Of a stretch of 5,092 nt of DNA, positions 1-5,010 are shown piece after piece. Numbering within the stretch: position 1 is the stretch's first letter; the number at the start of each line of letters is the position of its first letter. A program made the translations under genes and the position numbers. Source of the stretch: JAEXNA01 sp050486105. GTDB lineage: Bacteria; Vulcanimicrobiota; Xenobia; Xenobiales; JADMJV01. The stretch covers positions 1 through 5,092 of the forward strand of contig JBJHCR010000421.1 of the NCBI GenBank assembly GCA_050486105.1. The letters are read 5' to 3'. Under the pieces are notes generated by a model, which did no database searches, was not told where the DNA came from, and saw nothing but the letters and a program-made list of their open reading frames with translations.

Positions 1-575
1 TGATACGAGTCCTCGAGTTGGCGAGTCTGGGCTTCGACCAATCGGTCCAGATTGGCCAGGCGGGCCTCGACTTCCCGCCCCAACCACCACTTTCTGGCTA
101 GGGTTTGGGACAACTGGAGAATCTCGATGGGGTCAAAAGGCTTCTTGAGGATCAGGAGTTTGTCGGACGCACCCAGGCGCCGGGTTATCTCGGGCCAGGA
201 CTGATCGGAATAGGCAGTGCAGATGACGATCTGAAGATCGGGATCGACCTGCCACAGCCGCTCGATGGTCTCAAGGCCATCCCAGCCCGGGGGCATTCGC
301 ATATCCACGAAGGCCATCGAGTAGGGTCGGCCCACTTGAATAGCCTTGAAAACCAACTCTAGGCCTTGCTCCCCTTGACTGGCACTGTCGATGGAAAATT
401 CGACCTCGGGACCTGCCGTCACATCCTCCGAATCTTCCTCGAACAGGAGTCGAAAATCCCGTTCGAGGTCATCTCTTTTCATCATCGAGGCCAGAATGCG
501 GCGGATGTCCTCGTGAATAGACGGATTGTCGTCGATTATGAGCAATCGGAAGGCACTCTCAGCCCAGCACTCCAT
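1..575 (-). CDS. Response regulator with extended receiver domain, N-terminal part (runs off the window)
   Basis: The minus-strand frame is open from an ATG at 575 to the window edge, giving 191 residues and no stop, so the gene is partial. A Shine-Dalgarno-like GAGGTG (588-583) sits 7 nt upstream of the ATG and supports this start. Residues about 9-160 form a CheY-like receiver: acidic pair D15-D16 in 'LLIIDDNPSIHED', probable phospho-acceptor D91 in 'FVDMRMPPGWDG', conserved T120 in 'VICTAYSD', and K145 in 'ILKKPFD'. About 30 extra residues (roughly 31-60) lie between helix 1 and strand 2, as I recall for a particular receiver family that heads multidomain regulators. Residues 160-191 look like a helical or coiled-coil linker, so an output domain (GGDEF, EAL, PAS or kinase) probably follows outside the window. 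I recall this receiver type occurring beside kinases like the one at 3505-5010, which makes that protein a candidate partner. The receiver call is firm; the output is unknown. Confidence 0.9.
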   Translation of the reverse strand, partial: MECWAESAFRLLIIDDNPSIHEDIRRILASMMKRDDLERDFRLLFEEDSEDVTAGPEVEFSIDSASQGEQGLELVFKAIQVGRPYSMAFVDMRMPPGWDGLETIERLWQVDPDLQIVICTAYSDQSWPEITRRLGASDKLLILKKPFDPIEILQLSQTLARKWWLGREVEARLANLDRLVEAQTRQLEDSY

Positions 576-721
576 AGGATGTCACCTCGTTATCTCTCCC
601 TTAAACGTTATCGGACAGAAGCAAAAATCAGTAAGCTGGTCTGGTGATCTCGCCGGGTTGTCGGTAGATAGGGTCGATGACAGGTCTCCCTTCCCTTTGA
701 AGAGAATTCCCCATTCTAGTC
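576..721. promoter_or_regulatory. Divergent intergenic spacer between the edge response regulator and the HisKA_3-like gene
   Basis: This 146-nt gap separates two divergently oriented genes, so promoters for both are expected here. Only the GAGGTG ribosome site of the minus-strand gene (583-588) is convincing. On the minus strand, TCCGATAA (615-608) resembles the sigma-28 -10 element GCCGATAA, but no good TAAA-type -35 lies at the usual distance. I see no convincing sigma-70 or sigma-54 promoter and no RNA gene. Confidence 0.4.
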
Positions 722-1231
722 GTGATGAGAGAAGAATACACGTTGGTCAAGCTCCTTGGGGTGGTGGGAACCGAAGTAGATGAGCTCTTTCAGATCCGGT
801 GTCGAGAGCTTGGCTTTAAGCGCGGTTGGATACGCTATCGAGGATTAGATGTCGAGCACGTGTTGGCCCAATGCGGAATTCCGGATACCGTTCACGGTGA
901 GGCACCCATCGTAGGGGTGCCCCTAGGGGAGGGTACGCTGGAAGTGTTTCTCGACGGCGAAGGACCACTGGAGGTCACCGCAAATCGCCTCTGCGCCCAA
1001 GCCGCCGTCCTGGTGACCGACGCCTGTCTCAATCAGTGGCGCCAGTCTATGACGAATTTGCGCCGGCGCCTCCACAACGATGTCTGCCAGGCCTTGACGG
1101 TGGCCATTCTGGAGCTGGAACTCGATTCGCAGGGCCAGGCCAGAACCGCCGGGCTCGAGCTGGTGCTTGACTCTATGGGTCTGGCGGCGGATGCGATCCG
1201 CAGTTTGATGGAAGAGCTGCAAGCTCCATGA
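722..1231 (+). CDS. HisKA_3-like dimerisation/phosphorylation protein lacking an ATPase domain (169 aa)
   Basis: The C-terminal 60 residues resemble the HisKA_3 dimerisation and histidine phosphotransfer helices of NarX/DesK-type kinases. 'LRRRLHNDVCQALTVAILELELD' begins near residue 113, with candidate phospho-histidine H118, followed by a second helix at about 143-167. The usual 'LHD' triplet is 'LHND' here. No HATPase_c domain follows: the protein ends at residue 169 and its stop overlaps the start of the next gene (ATGA, 1228-1231). Residues about 15-105 could be a short or degenerate GAF-like input domain ('IVGVPLGEGTLEVFLDGEGPLEVTANRLCAQAAVL'), but this is tentative. There is no membrane segment, so it should be cytoplasmic. 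The start is uncertain: GTG at 722 is followed directly by ATG at 725, the ribosome site is weak, and an in-frame stop at 698-700 limits upstream extension. The overlap with a NarL-family regulator implies co-translation and a shared pathway. It may accept phosphate from another kinase, or it may be a degenerate sensor acting by dimerisation only. Confidence 0.72.
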   Translation: MMREEYTLVKLLGVVGTEVDELFQIRCRELGFKRGWIRYRGLDVEHVLAQCGIPDTVHGEAPIVGVPLGEGTLEVFLDGEGPLEVTANRLCAQAAVLVTDACLNQWRQSMTNLRRRLHNDVCQALTVAILELELDSQGQARTAGLELVLDSMGLAADAIRSLMEELQAP

Positions 1232-1860
1232 CGGAAGTCTTCCTGATCGAGGATCATTCCCTTGTGCGGGATGGCTTCGTCCGGCTGCTCGGGACAACGT
1301 CCACTCTGGTGGTGGCGGGCACGGCTTCCTCCTTGGAGGAAGCCGTGCCGAGTTTGACGGCCCATCCCCCGGACGTGGTGACGCTCGACCTCGAGCTTCC
1401 CGGTGTGTCTGGGAAGGACGCCGTGGTCCAGTTGATGGAGGTCTGTCCTCAGGTCAAGATCGTGGTCGTCTCGGCGCGCCTCGATCCTCCCGAGGTGCGG
1501 GAACTCATCGAACTCGGAGTCTTGGCCTACGTCACCAAAGGGTCTCAAACCTCGGAGCTGCTGGCTGCCCTGGAGCACGTCCGGAAGGGGGAGGTCTATC
1601 TCTCCCGGGAAGCAGCGTCGGCTCTCGCCACCGCCGTGCGCAGCAACCGAAACCAACAGTCGAAGCTGCTACCCGAACGTTTGCTCGAGGTGCTGCGAAT
1701 GATCGCTGAGGGGAAAACCACCCGGGAGATCGCCCAAGATCTGCTCCTCAGCCCTCGTACCGTCGAGAAATACCGAGGAGAGATCCTTAAGCGCCTTGAC
1801 TGTCGCAATCAGATCGAGGCGATCCTGAAAGCCCGGGACTTGGATCTGCTGCGTGACTAA
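1228..1860 (+). CDS. NarL/LuxR-family response regulator (210 aa)
   Basis: This is a full-length two-domain DNA-binding response regulator. Receiver residues 1-120 carry E8/D9 in 'VFLIEDHSLVRDGF', phospho-acceptor D54 in 'VVTLDLELPGVSG', S82 in the switch position, and K104 in 'AYVTKGS'. A linker leads to a LuxR-type helix-turn-helix at about 148-200, with recognition region 'EGKTTREIAQDLLLSPRTVEKY'. The length of 210 aa is normal for the family. All key receiver residues are present, so it should be phosphorylatable. The ATG overlaps the stop of the HisKA_3-like gene by 4 nt, and no strong Shine-Dalgarno precedes it, which suggests translational coupling. Because that neighbour has no ATPase domain, phosphate probably comes from a kinase encoded elsewhere, possibly the one at 3505-5010 (inference). 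Two oddities: a perfect 15-bp inverted repeat lies in codons 31-41, and the 3' end overlaps the anti-sigma-like gene on the opposite strand by 74 nt. Confidence 0.93.
   Translation: MTEVFLIEDHSLVRDGFVRLLGTTSTLVVAGTASSLEEAVPSLTAHPPDVVTLDLELPGVSGKDAVVQLMEVCPQVKIVVVSARLDPPEVRELIELGVLAYVTKGSQTSELLAALEHVRKGEVYLSREAASALATAVRSNRNQQSKLLPERLLEVLRMIAEGKTTREIAQDLLLSPRTVEKYRGEILKRLDCRNQIEAILKARDLDLLRD
1318..1349. repeat. Perfect 15-bp inverted repeat inside the response-regulator gene
   Basis: GGCACGGCTTCCTCC (1318-1332) is followed by TT (1333-1334) and then its exact reverse complement (1335-1349). Transcribed, it would form a very stable GC-rich hairpin. No T-tract follows, so a standard intrinsic terminator is unlikely. 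The arms encode part of 'GTASSLEEAVP' of the receiver domain. Confidence 0.9.
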
Positions 1861-2023
1861 GTGTCATTTGACCCTTTCTCCGGGGTTGAGTCGACCTCCA
1901 GGATTCGAGCACTGCCAGCGCCAGGCGGTCCAAGTCATATCCGTAGCTTCCGTCAGTCACCTGCAGCTTAAGTCTGACCAATCGAGAGGTCGGGTCTTCG
2001 GCGCCCGGTTCCGTCAGGCTCAC
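1787..2023 (-). CDS. flgM: Short FlgM-like anti-sigma-28 factor (78 aa)
   Basis: FlgM binds and inhibits sigma-28, in many bacteria until the flagellar hook is complete. Residues about 12-43 ('SRLVRLKLQVTDGSYGYDLDRLALAVLES') fit the FlgM C-terminal sigma-binding pattern: a 'V..LK..V..G.Y..D...LA..+L' helix pair, as in other FlgM proteins with 'RVEALK..I..G.Y.VD...IA'. The GTG start at 2023 lies 4 nt beyond the stop of the sigma gene, with GGAGA (2037-2033) 9 nt upstream, so translation is probably coupled. Co-location with a FliA-type sigma strongly supports the call despite the short length; enteric FlgM is near 97 aa, with the sigma-binding part at the C-terminus. Here the usual N-terminal half is almost absent. 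A Pro/Ser/Arg-rich tail (about 45-78) follows the core instead, and its last 74 nt lie antisense to the end of the NarL-type regulator gene. The tail may be genuine or simply read-through to the first stop. A chance open frame is the alternative. Confidence 0.66.
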   Translation of the reverse strand: MSLTEPGAEDPTSRLVRLKLQVTDGSYGYDLDRLALAVLESWRSTQPRRKGQMTLSHAADPSPGLSGSPRSDCDSQGA

Positions 2024-2027
2024 GTCT

Positions 2028-2750
2028 TCATGTCTCCATCGCCTGGCGCAGAACCTTGAGGGCCTGCCGGTGGAGTTGGGAAACCCGGGCTGGGGAAAGA
2101 TTGACGACTTCGGCGATCTCTCGGATGGTCAAATCTTCTAGGTAGTACAGGGCCACCACCAACCGCTCTCGCTCGGAAAGAGCAGCCAGGGCCTCTTTGA
2201 GCTTTCCTCGACCTAGTTCCAGATCCACCAGACGTTCTACGCTCGGCCCATCGTCGGCGATGCGATCGTGCCATCCACCGCGGGCCTCGTCTCCCGGGTC
2301 GTCGAGCGAGGAAACGACCCCGGTCGCGAACTCTCGCCGGCGCCGGTCGACCTCGGTCCGGGCGACACCCAGTACACTCGCCAGCTCTTCTGAGGTGGGA
2401 TGGCGCCCGAGTTCGCCGGTCAGCTCGTCTTCAACCCGGTGGAGTTCCCGCAGTCGCGCGCGAGCTCCTCGACTGGCAAAGTCACGGCGGCGCAAAGCGT
2501 CGAGCATCGATCCTCGGACTCGAGTGGAGACAAAGGTGGTGAGCCGTACCCCTTGAGTCGGATCGTATCTCTCCAAGGCCTCGAGAAGCCCGACTAGGCC
2601 ATGGTGAACTAAGTCTTCGAGTTCGTCGTTTTTTGCGCTTCGACGTCCTACGGTGAAGGCGATGCGGCGAACCAGGCCGGTGTGGCGTATCGCAAGATGT
2701 CGTCTGTCTGCTGAGGTGAGACGGTGCTGGGGTGTAATTGTTGTGAGCAA
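2028..2750 (-). CDS. fliA: FliA/WhiG-type flagellar RNA polymerase sigma factor (sigma-28), TTG start, 240 aa
   Basis: Sigma-28 directs RNA polymerase to late flagellar and chemotaxis promoters. From the TTG at 2750 the protein has 240 residues, the normal FliA size. Region 2 spans about 20-94, with 'DELEDLVHHGLVGLLEALERYD' (42-63) and the region 2.3/2.4 stretch 'GVRLTTFVSTRVRGSMLDALRRRDF'. Region 3 includes 'ELGRHPTSEELASVLGV' (113-129). Region 4 (about 185-237) has 'LSERERLVVALYYLEDLTIREIAEVVNLSPARVSQLHRQAL'. The start is decided by GGGAGGT (2763-2757), exactly 6 nt before the TTG. The frame stays open upstream to 3089, but that part overlaps the RedB-like gene in another frame and shows no sigma homology. 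It lies 70 nt after the RedB-like gene on the same strand and 4 nt before the FlgM-like gene, so sigma and anti-sigma are probably co-transcribed. No structural flagellar genes are visible. A sporulation-type WhiG role is possible but less likely given the FlgM-like partner. Confidence 0.93.
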   Translation of the reverse strand: MLTTITPQHRLTSADRRHLAIRHTGLVRRIAFTVGRRSAKNDELEDLVHHGLVGLLEALERYDPTQGVRLTTFVSTRVRGSMLDALRRRDFASRGARARLRELHRVEDELTGELGRHPTSEELASVLGVARTEVDRRRREFATGVVSSLDDPGDEARGGWHDRIADDGPSVERLVDLELGRGKLKEALAALSERERLVVALYYLEDLTIREIAEVVNLSPARVSQLHRQALKVLRQAMET

Positions 2751-2756
2751 AACGAG

Positions 2757-2763
2757 ACCTCCC
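2757..2763 (-). promoter_or_regulatory. Strong Shine-Dalgarno site deciding the TTG start of the sigma factor
   Basis: On the minus strand GGGAGGT sits 6 nt before TTG (2750-2748). The pairing and spacing are near ideal. It fixes the sigma factor start at 2750 even though TTG is a weak initiation codon and the frame is open for another 113 codons upstream. Confidence 0.8.
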
Positions 2764-2820
2764 AAGGGTGCTTTCTCGTTTAAGTGTAGAACCTTTGAGA
2801 CTCTGTAACGAGTCCGAGGA

Positions 2821-3456
2821 CTACGGTAGTACAGGGAGTGAAGATACACCTTGGCAGGGTGGGGAACCACACCAGACCTCCTCTGTTCCGAGTTCGCAGC
2901 CGAATACCGGAGAAGAGTCCAGCGCTTGGACGGTTGGTTGCAGGAGAATATGGACGATGGCGCTCGAGCCCTGGTTGTCGCCCTGGTGTCCCCGGGAGGG
3001 AGTGAGGCCACCCTGGAAGAGAAGCTGGTCCCGGTTTCCGTAGAGCAGAACCTGACCAGATGTGTAGGCTCCAAACAGGGCCGTTTCACGGAGGTCTCGG
3101 TCGATCTGCACCACCGCCCCGGGAATCGCTCGCGCGGACCTTAGGATGTCGGACTCTTCCCATCCTAGCTCCGTTGCGCTCGGACGGGCCACCACGATCA
3201 CCACCGACAGGGCGTCGCCATGGCGGGCGATCAGCCGGTTCAACTCGGAGACAGTGGCCCGGCTACACGGACAGCGCGGATGTAGGAAGACCAGCAGGGT
3301 AGGGAGTTCATTCCTAACGATCCGGCTTTCGCCGGGCCAAGTCATCGGAGCAGTTGCCGAGGAACCGGGCCGAAGATCGTAGAGCGCCAAGCTGACCATG
3401 CCGGCGGCCAGAAGACAGGTCCATGCCAAAAAAGCAACGATGATACGCATAGTCAT
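2821..3456 (-). CDS. RedB-like membrane-anchored thioredoxin-fold protein (211 aa)
   Basis: One hydrophobic segment (residues about 4-26) acts as an uncleaved anchor or signal, placing the rest in the periplasm. A thioredoxin-like fold follows: strand 'LPTLLVFLHPRCPCSRATVSEL' (51-72) with cysteines C62 and C64 in a C-P-C arrangement rather than the classic CxxC; 'IPGAVVQIDRD' (111-121); and 'FGAYTSGQVLLYGNRDQLLFQGGLTPSRGHQGDN' (128-161), where a cis-Pro would be expected in thioredoxins but Ser/Gly is found. 'PVFGC' (C187) and C196/C201 follow near the C-terminus. From memory this matches proteins named 'RedB' in databases; their biochemical role is, to my knowledge, not well defined. The start is either ATG 3456 or ATG 3450; neither has a good Shine-Dalgarno. 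It is divergent from the membrane histidine kinase across 48 nt and lies 70 nt upstream of the sigma gene. A thiol/redox or metallochaperone-like role feeding the kinase is plausible inference only. Confidence 0.8.
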   Translation of the reverse strand: MTMRIIVAFLAWTCLLAAGMVSLALYDLRPGSSATAPMTWPGESRIVRNELPTLLVFLHPRCPCSRATVSELNRLIARHGDALSVVIVVARPSATELGWEESDILRSARAIPGAVVQIDRDLRETALFGAYTSGQVLLYGNRDQLLFQGGLTPSRGHQGDNQGSSAIVHILLQPTVQALDSSPVFGCELGTEEVWCGSPPCQGVSSLPVLP

Positions 3457-3504
3457 GTCTATCGGCAGTTAAGCAATTTTGCAAAACGTCCGACAATAAC
3501 AAAT
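3457..3504. promoter_or_regulatory. Short divergent promoter region between the RedB-like and kinase genes, with a 10-bp palindrome
   Basis: Only 48 nt separate the two divergent start codons, and the segment is noticeably AT-richer than its surroundings. It contains the perfect palindrome TTTTGCAAAA (3477-3486), a candidate operator or shared promoter core. Neither gene has a clear ribosome binding site here. Exact promoter elements cannot be assigned by eye. Confidence 0.45.
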
Positions 3505-5010
3505 ATGCGGGAACAACGAGCTGAAGAACTCTATCGGCAACGCCGGCGCGAGATCTATTGCGCCACCGATCGGATGTTCGCGAAGCTTCTGGTCTGTGAA
3601 TTCCTTGCCGGCCTGGTGGTGGCGGTCACCGTCTCGCCGTATACCTGGACCGGGGCCTACAATCGACCCCACGTTCACTTGGCGGCGGCTCTATTCATTG
3701 GAGGGGCTCTGCTCGTCTTTCCGCTCTACCTGGTGCGTCATCGTCCTGGAGAGCCCGTCACGCGCTACGCCGTAGCCCTAGCCCAAATGGGCTACTCGAG
3801 CCTCTTTATTCACCTAAGTGGTGGTCGAATTGAGACTCACTTCCATATTTTCGGGTCGCTGGCGTTCCTGGCCTTTTATCGGGACTGGAAGGTCCTTGTT
3901 CCGGCCACGGCCCTGGTTGCTGTAGACCATCTGATACGGGGGATTTACTTTCCCATCTCGGTTTTCGGAGTGGCCGCCGCCAGCCCCTGGCGATGGCTCG
4001 AGCACGCGGCCTGGGTGATCTTTGAGGTGTCCTTTCTGACCCGTGCTTGCCTTTTCTCTAACCGTGAAATGTGGCAACTGGCGAATCAGCAGAGCCTGCT
4101 CGAAGCTTCTCACGAGGACCTCGAACATCGGGTGGCCGAACGCACCGCCGACTTGAGAATGGAGATCTCCCAGAGAGAACGGGTCGAACAAGAGATGCGC
4201 GAGCTGTCCCATCGGGCAGGCATGGCCGAAGTCGCCACCGGGGTGCTGCACAACGTGGGTAATGCTCTCAACAGTGTGCGGGTCTCGGCCTCGGCGGTGC
4301 ACAACCGAGTGAGGGGCCTTCGAATCGAGGGTTTGAGCCGGGCTTTGGACATGCTCGAAGAACATTCCAGCGACATCCCAGGTTTCTTGAGCAAAGATGT
4401 TAGAGGGCGAAGGCTTCCCGTCTATCTCAAAGGGGTGCTGGCCGAGTTCGCAACCGTGCAGACCGACATACTCGCCGAGTTGTCGAGAGTCGACGAGGGG
4501 CTCGAACACGTCAACCAGGTCGTCCGGTCCCAACAGTCCTATGCCGGTGTGTCGGGTACCCCGGAACGAATAGCTCCCAGGCTCCTCTGCCGGGAGGCTC
4601 TCAACCTCTGCTCCGGCCAACTCCGTGGGGTCGACGTCGAGATGGACCTGAACCTCGGCCCGGACATCGTAGCCGAACGACACAAAATCCTACAGGTTCT
4701 GGTGAACCTGCTCACCAACGCCGCCCAGGCCGTCGGCGAAATCCCCTCGGGAGAACGCCGCATATCGGTGCGGACCGTCTCCGGTGCCGGTGAGGTTCGA
4801 ATGACGGTGGAGGATAATGGCCGCGGAGTGCCTCCCGAGCACGCGGAACGAATCTTTGAAATGGGTTTCACGACCCGTTCCGACGGCCATGGCTTCGGTC
4901 TTCATCATAGTGCGCTTCTGGCGTACGAATCGGGCGGTCGTCTCCTCCTGGAGAAACCGCAACCCGGACGGGGCGCAGTCTTTACCTTGGAACTCCCGTG
5001 CGCAGATTAA
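3505..5010 (+). CDS. Polytopic membrane sensor histidine kinase with 'LHNVGN' H-box (501 aa)
   Basis: This is a complete membrane sensor kinase. After a basic cytoplasmic N-terminus (1-24), about six hydrophobic segments (near 25-45, 58-78, 86-105, 113-126, 130-155, 164-184) form the input domain. It has a conserved-looking stretch 'GGRIETHFHIFGSLAFLAFYRDWK' and further histidines H142 and H167. Residues about 190-235 form a coiled coil ('LEHRVAERTADLRMEISQRERVEQEM'). The phospho-acceptor is H249 in 'GMAEVATGVLHNVGNALNS'. An unusually long dimerisation helix region (about 250-345) precedes the ATPase domain: N-box N401/N405 in 'QVLVNLLTNAAQAV', G1 'DNGRG' (437-441), F-box near F451, and G2 'GHGFGLH' (461-467). 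All catalytic motifs are intact. The ATG at 3505 lacks a clear Shine-Dalgarno; M24 (3574) is an alternative, but residues before it resemble the family N-terminus as I recall it. No receiver gene follows directly. Candidate partners are the edge regulator (1-575) and the NarL-type regulator. The ligand is unknown. Confidence 0.92.
   Translation: MREQRAEELYRQRRREIYCATDRMFAKLLVCEFLAGLVVAVTVSPYTWTGAYNRPHVHLAAALFIGGALLVFPLYLVRHRPGEPVTRYAVALAQMGYSSLFIHLSGGRIETHFHIFGSLAFLAFYRDWKVLVPATALVAVDHLIRGIYFPISVFGVAAASPWRWLEHAAWVIFEVSFLTRACLFSNREMWQLANQQSLLEASHEDLEHRVAERTADLRMEISQRERVEQEMRELSHRAGMAEVATGVLHNVGNALNSVRVSASAVHNRVRGLRIEGLSRALDMLEEHSSDIPGFLSKDVRGRRLPVYLKGVLAEFATVQTDILAELSRVDEGLEHVNQVVRSQQSYAGVSGTPERIAPRLLCREALNLCSGQLRGVDVEMDLNLGPDIVAERHKILQVLVNLLTNAAQAVGEIPSGERRISVRTVSGAGEVRMTVEDNGRGVPPEHAERIFEMGFTTRSDGHGFGLHHSALLAYESGGRLLLEKPQPGRGAVFTLELPCAD

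Noticed and set aside
105..647. Plus-strand open frames opposite the edge response regulator.
   Set aside because: The minus-strand frame carries all receiver signature residues, so these are shadows.
1214..1226. Small hairpin GAGCT-GCA-AGCTC just before the regulator ATG.
   Set aside because: A 5-bp stem with a 3-nt loop is common by chance; the ATGA overlap explains translation without it.
1033..1656. Minus-strand open frame of 207 aa across the HisKA_3-like and regulator genes.
   Set aside because: It lies antisense to two genes with clear family motifs and its translation resembles no protein I know.
2751..3089. Upstream extension of the sigma frame to an ATG at 3089 (353 aa).
   Set aside because: The extension shows no sigma similarity, overlaps the RedB-like gene in another frame, and the strong ribosome site points to TTG at 2750.
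3458..3465. GCCGATAG on the minus strand, close to the sigma-28 -10 consensus, upstream of the RedB-like gene.
   Set aside because: It ends only 1 nt before the ATG at 3456, leaving no room for a leader, and has no TAAA-type -35 at the right distance. The same 8-mer recurs at 3531-3538 inside the kinase coding region.
3814..4683. Minus-strand open frame of 289 aa inside the kinase gene.
   Set aside because: It is antisense to a kinase with all catalytic motifs intact and has no recognisable domain; it is explained by GC-rich codon bias.
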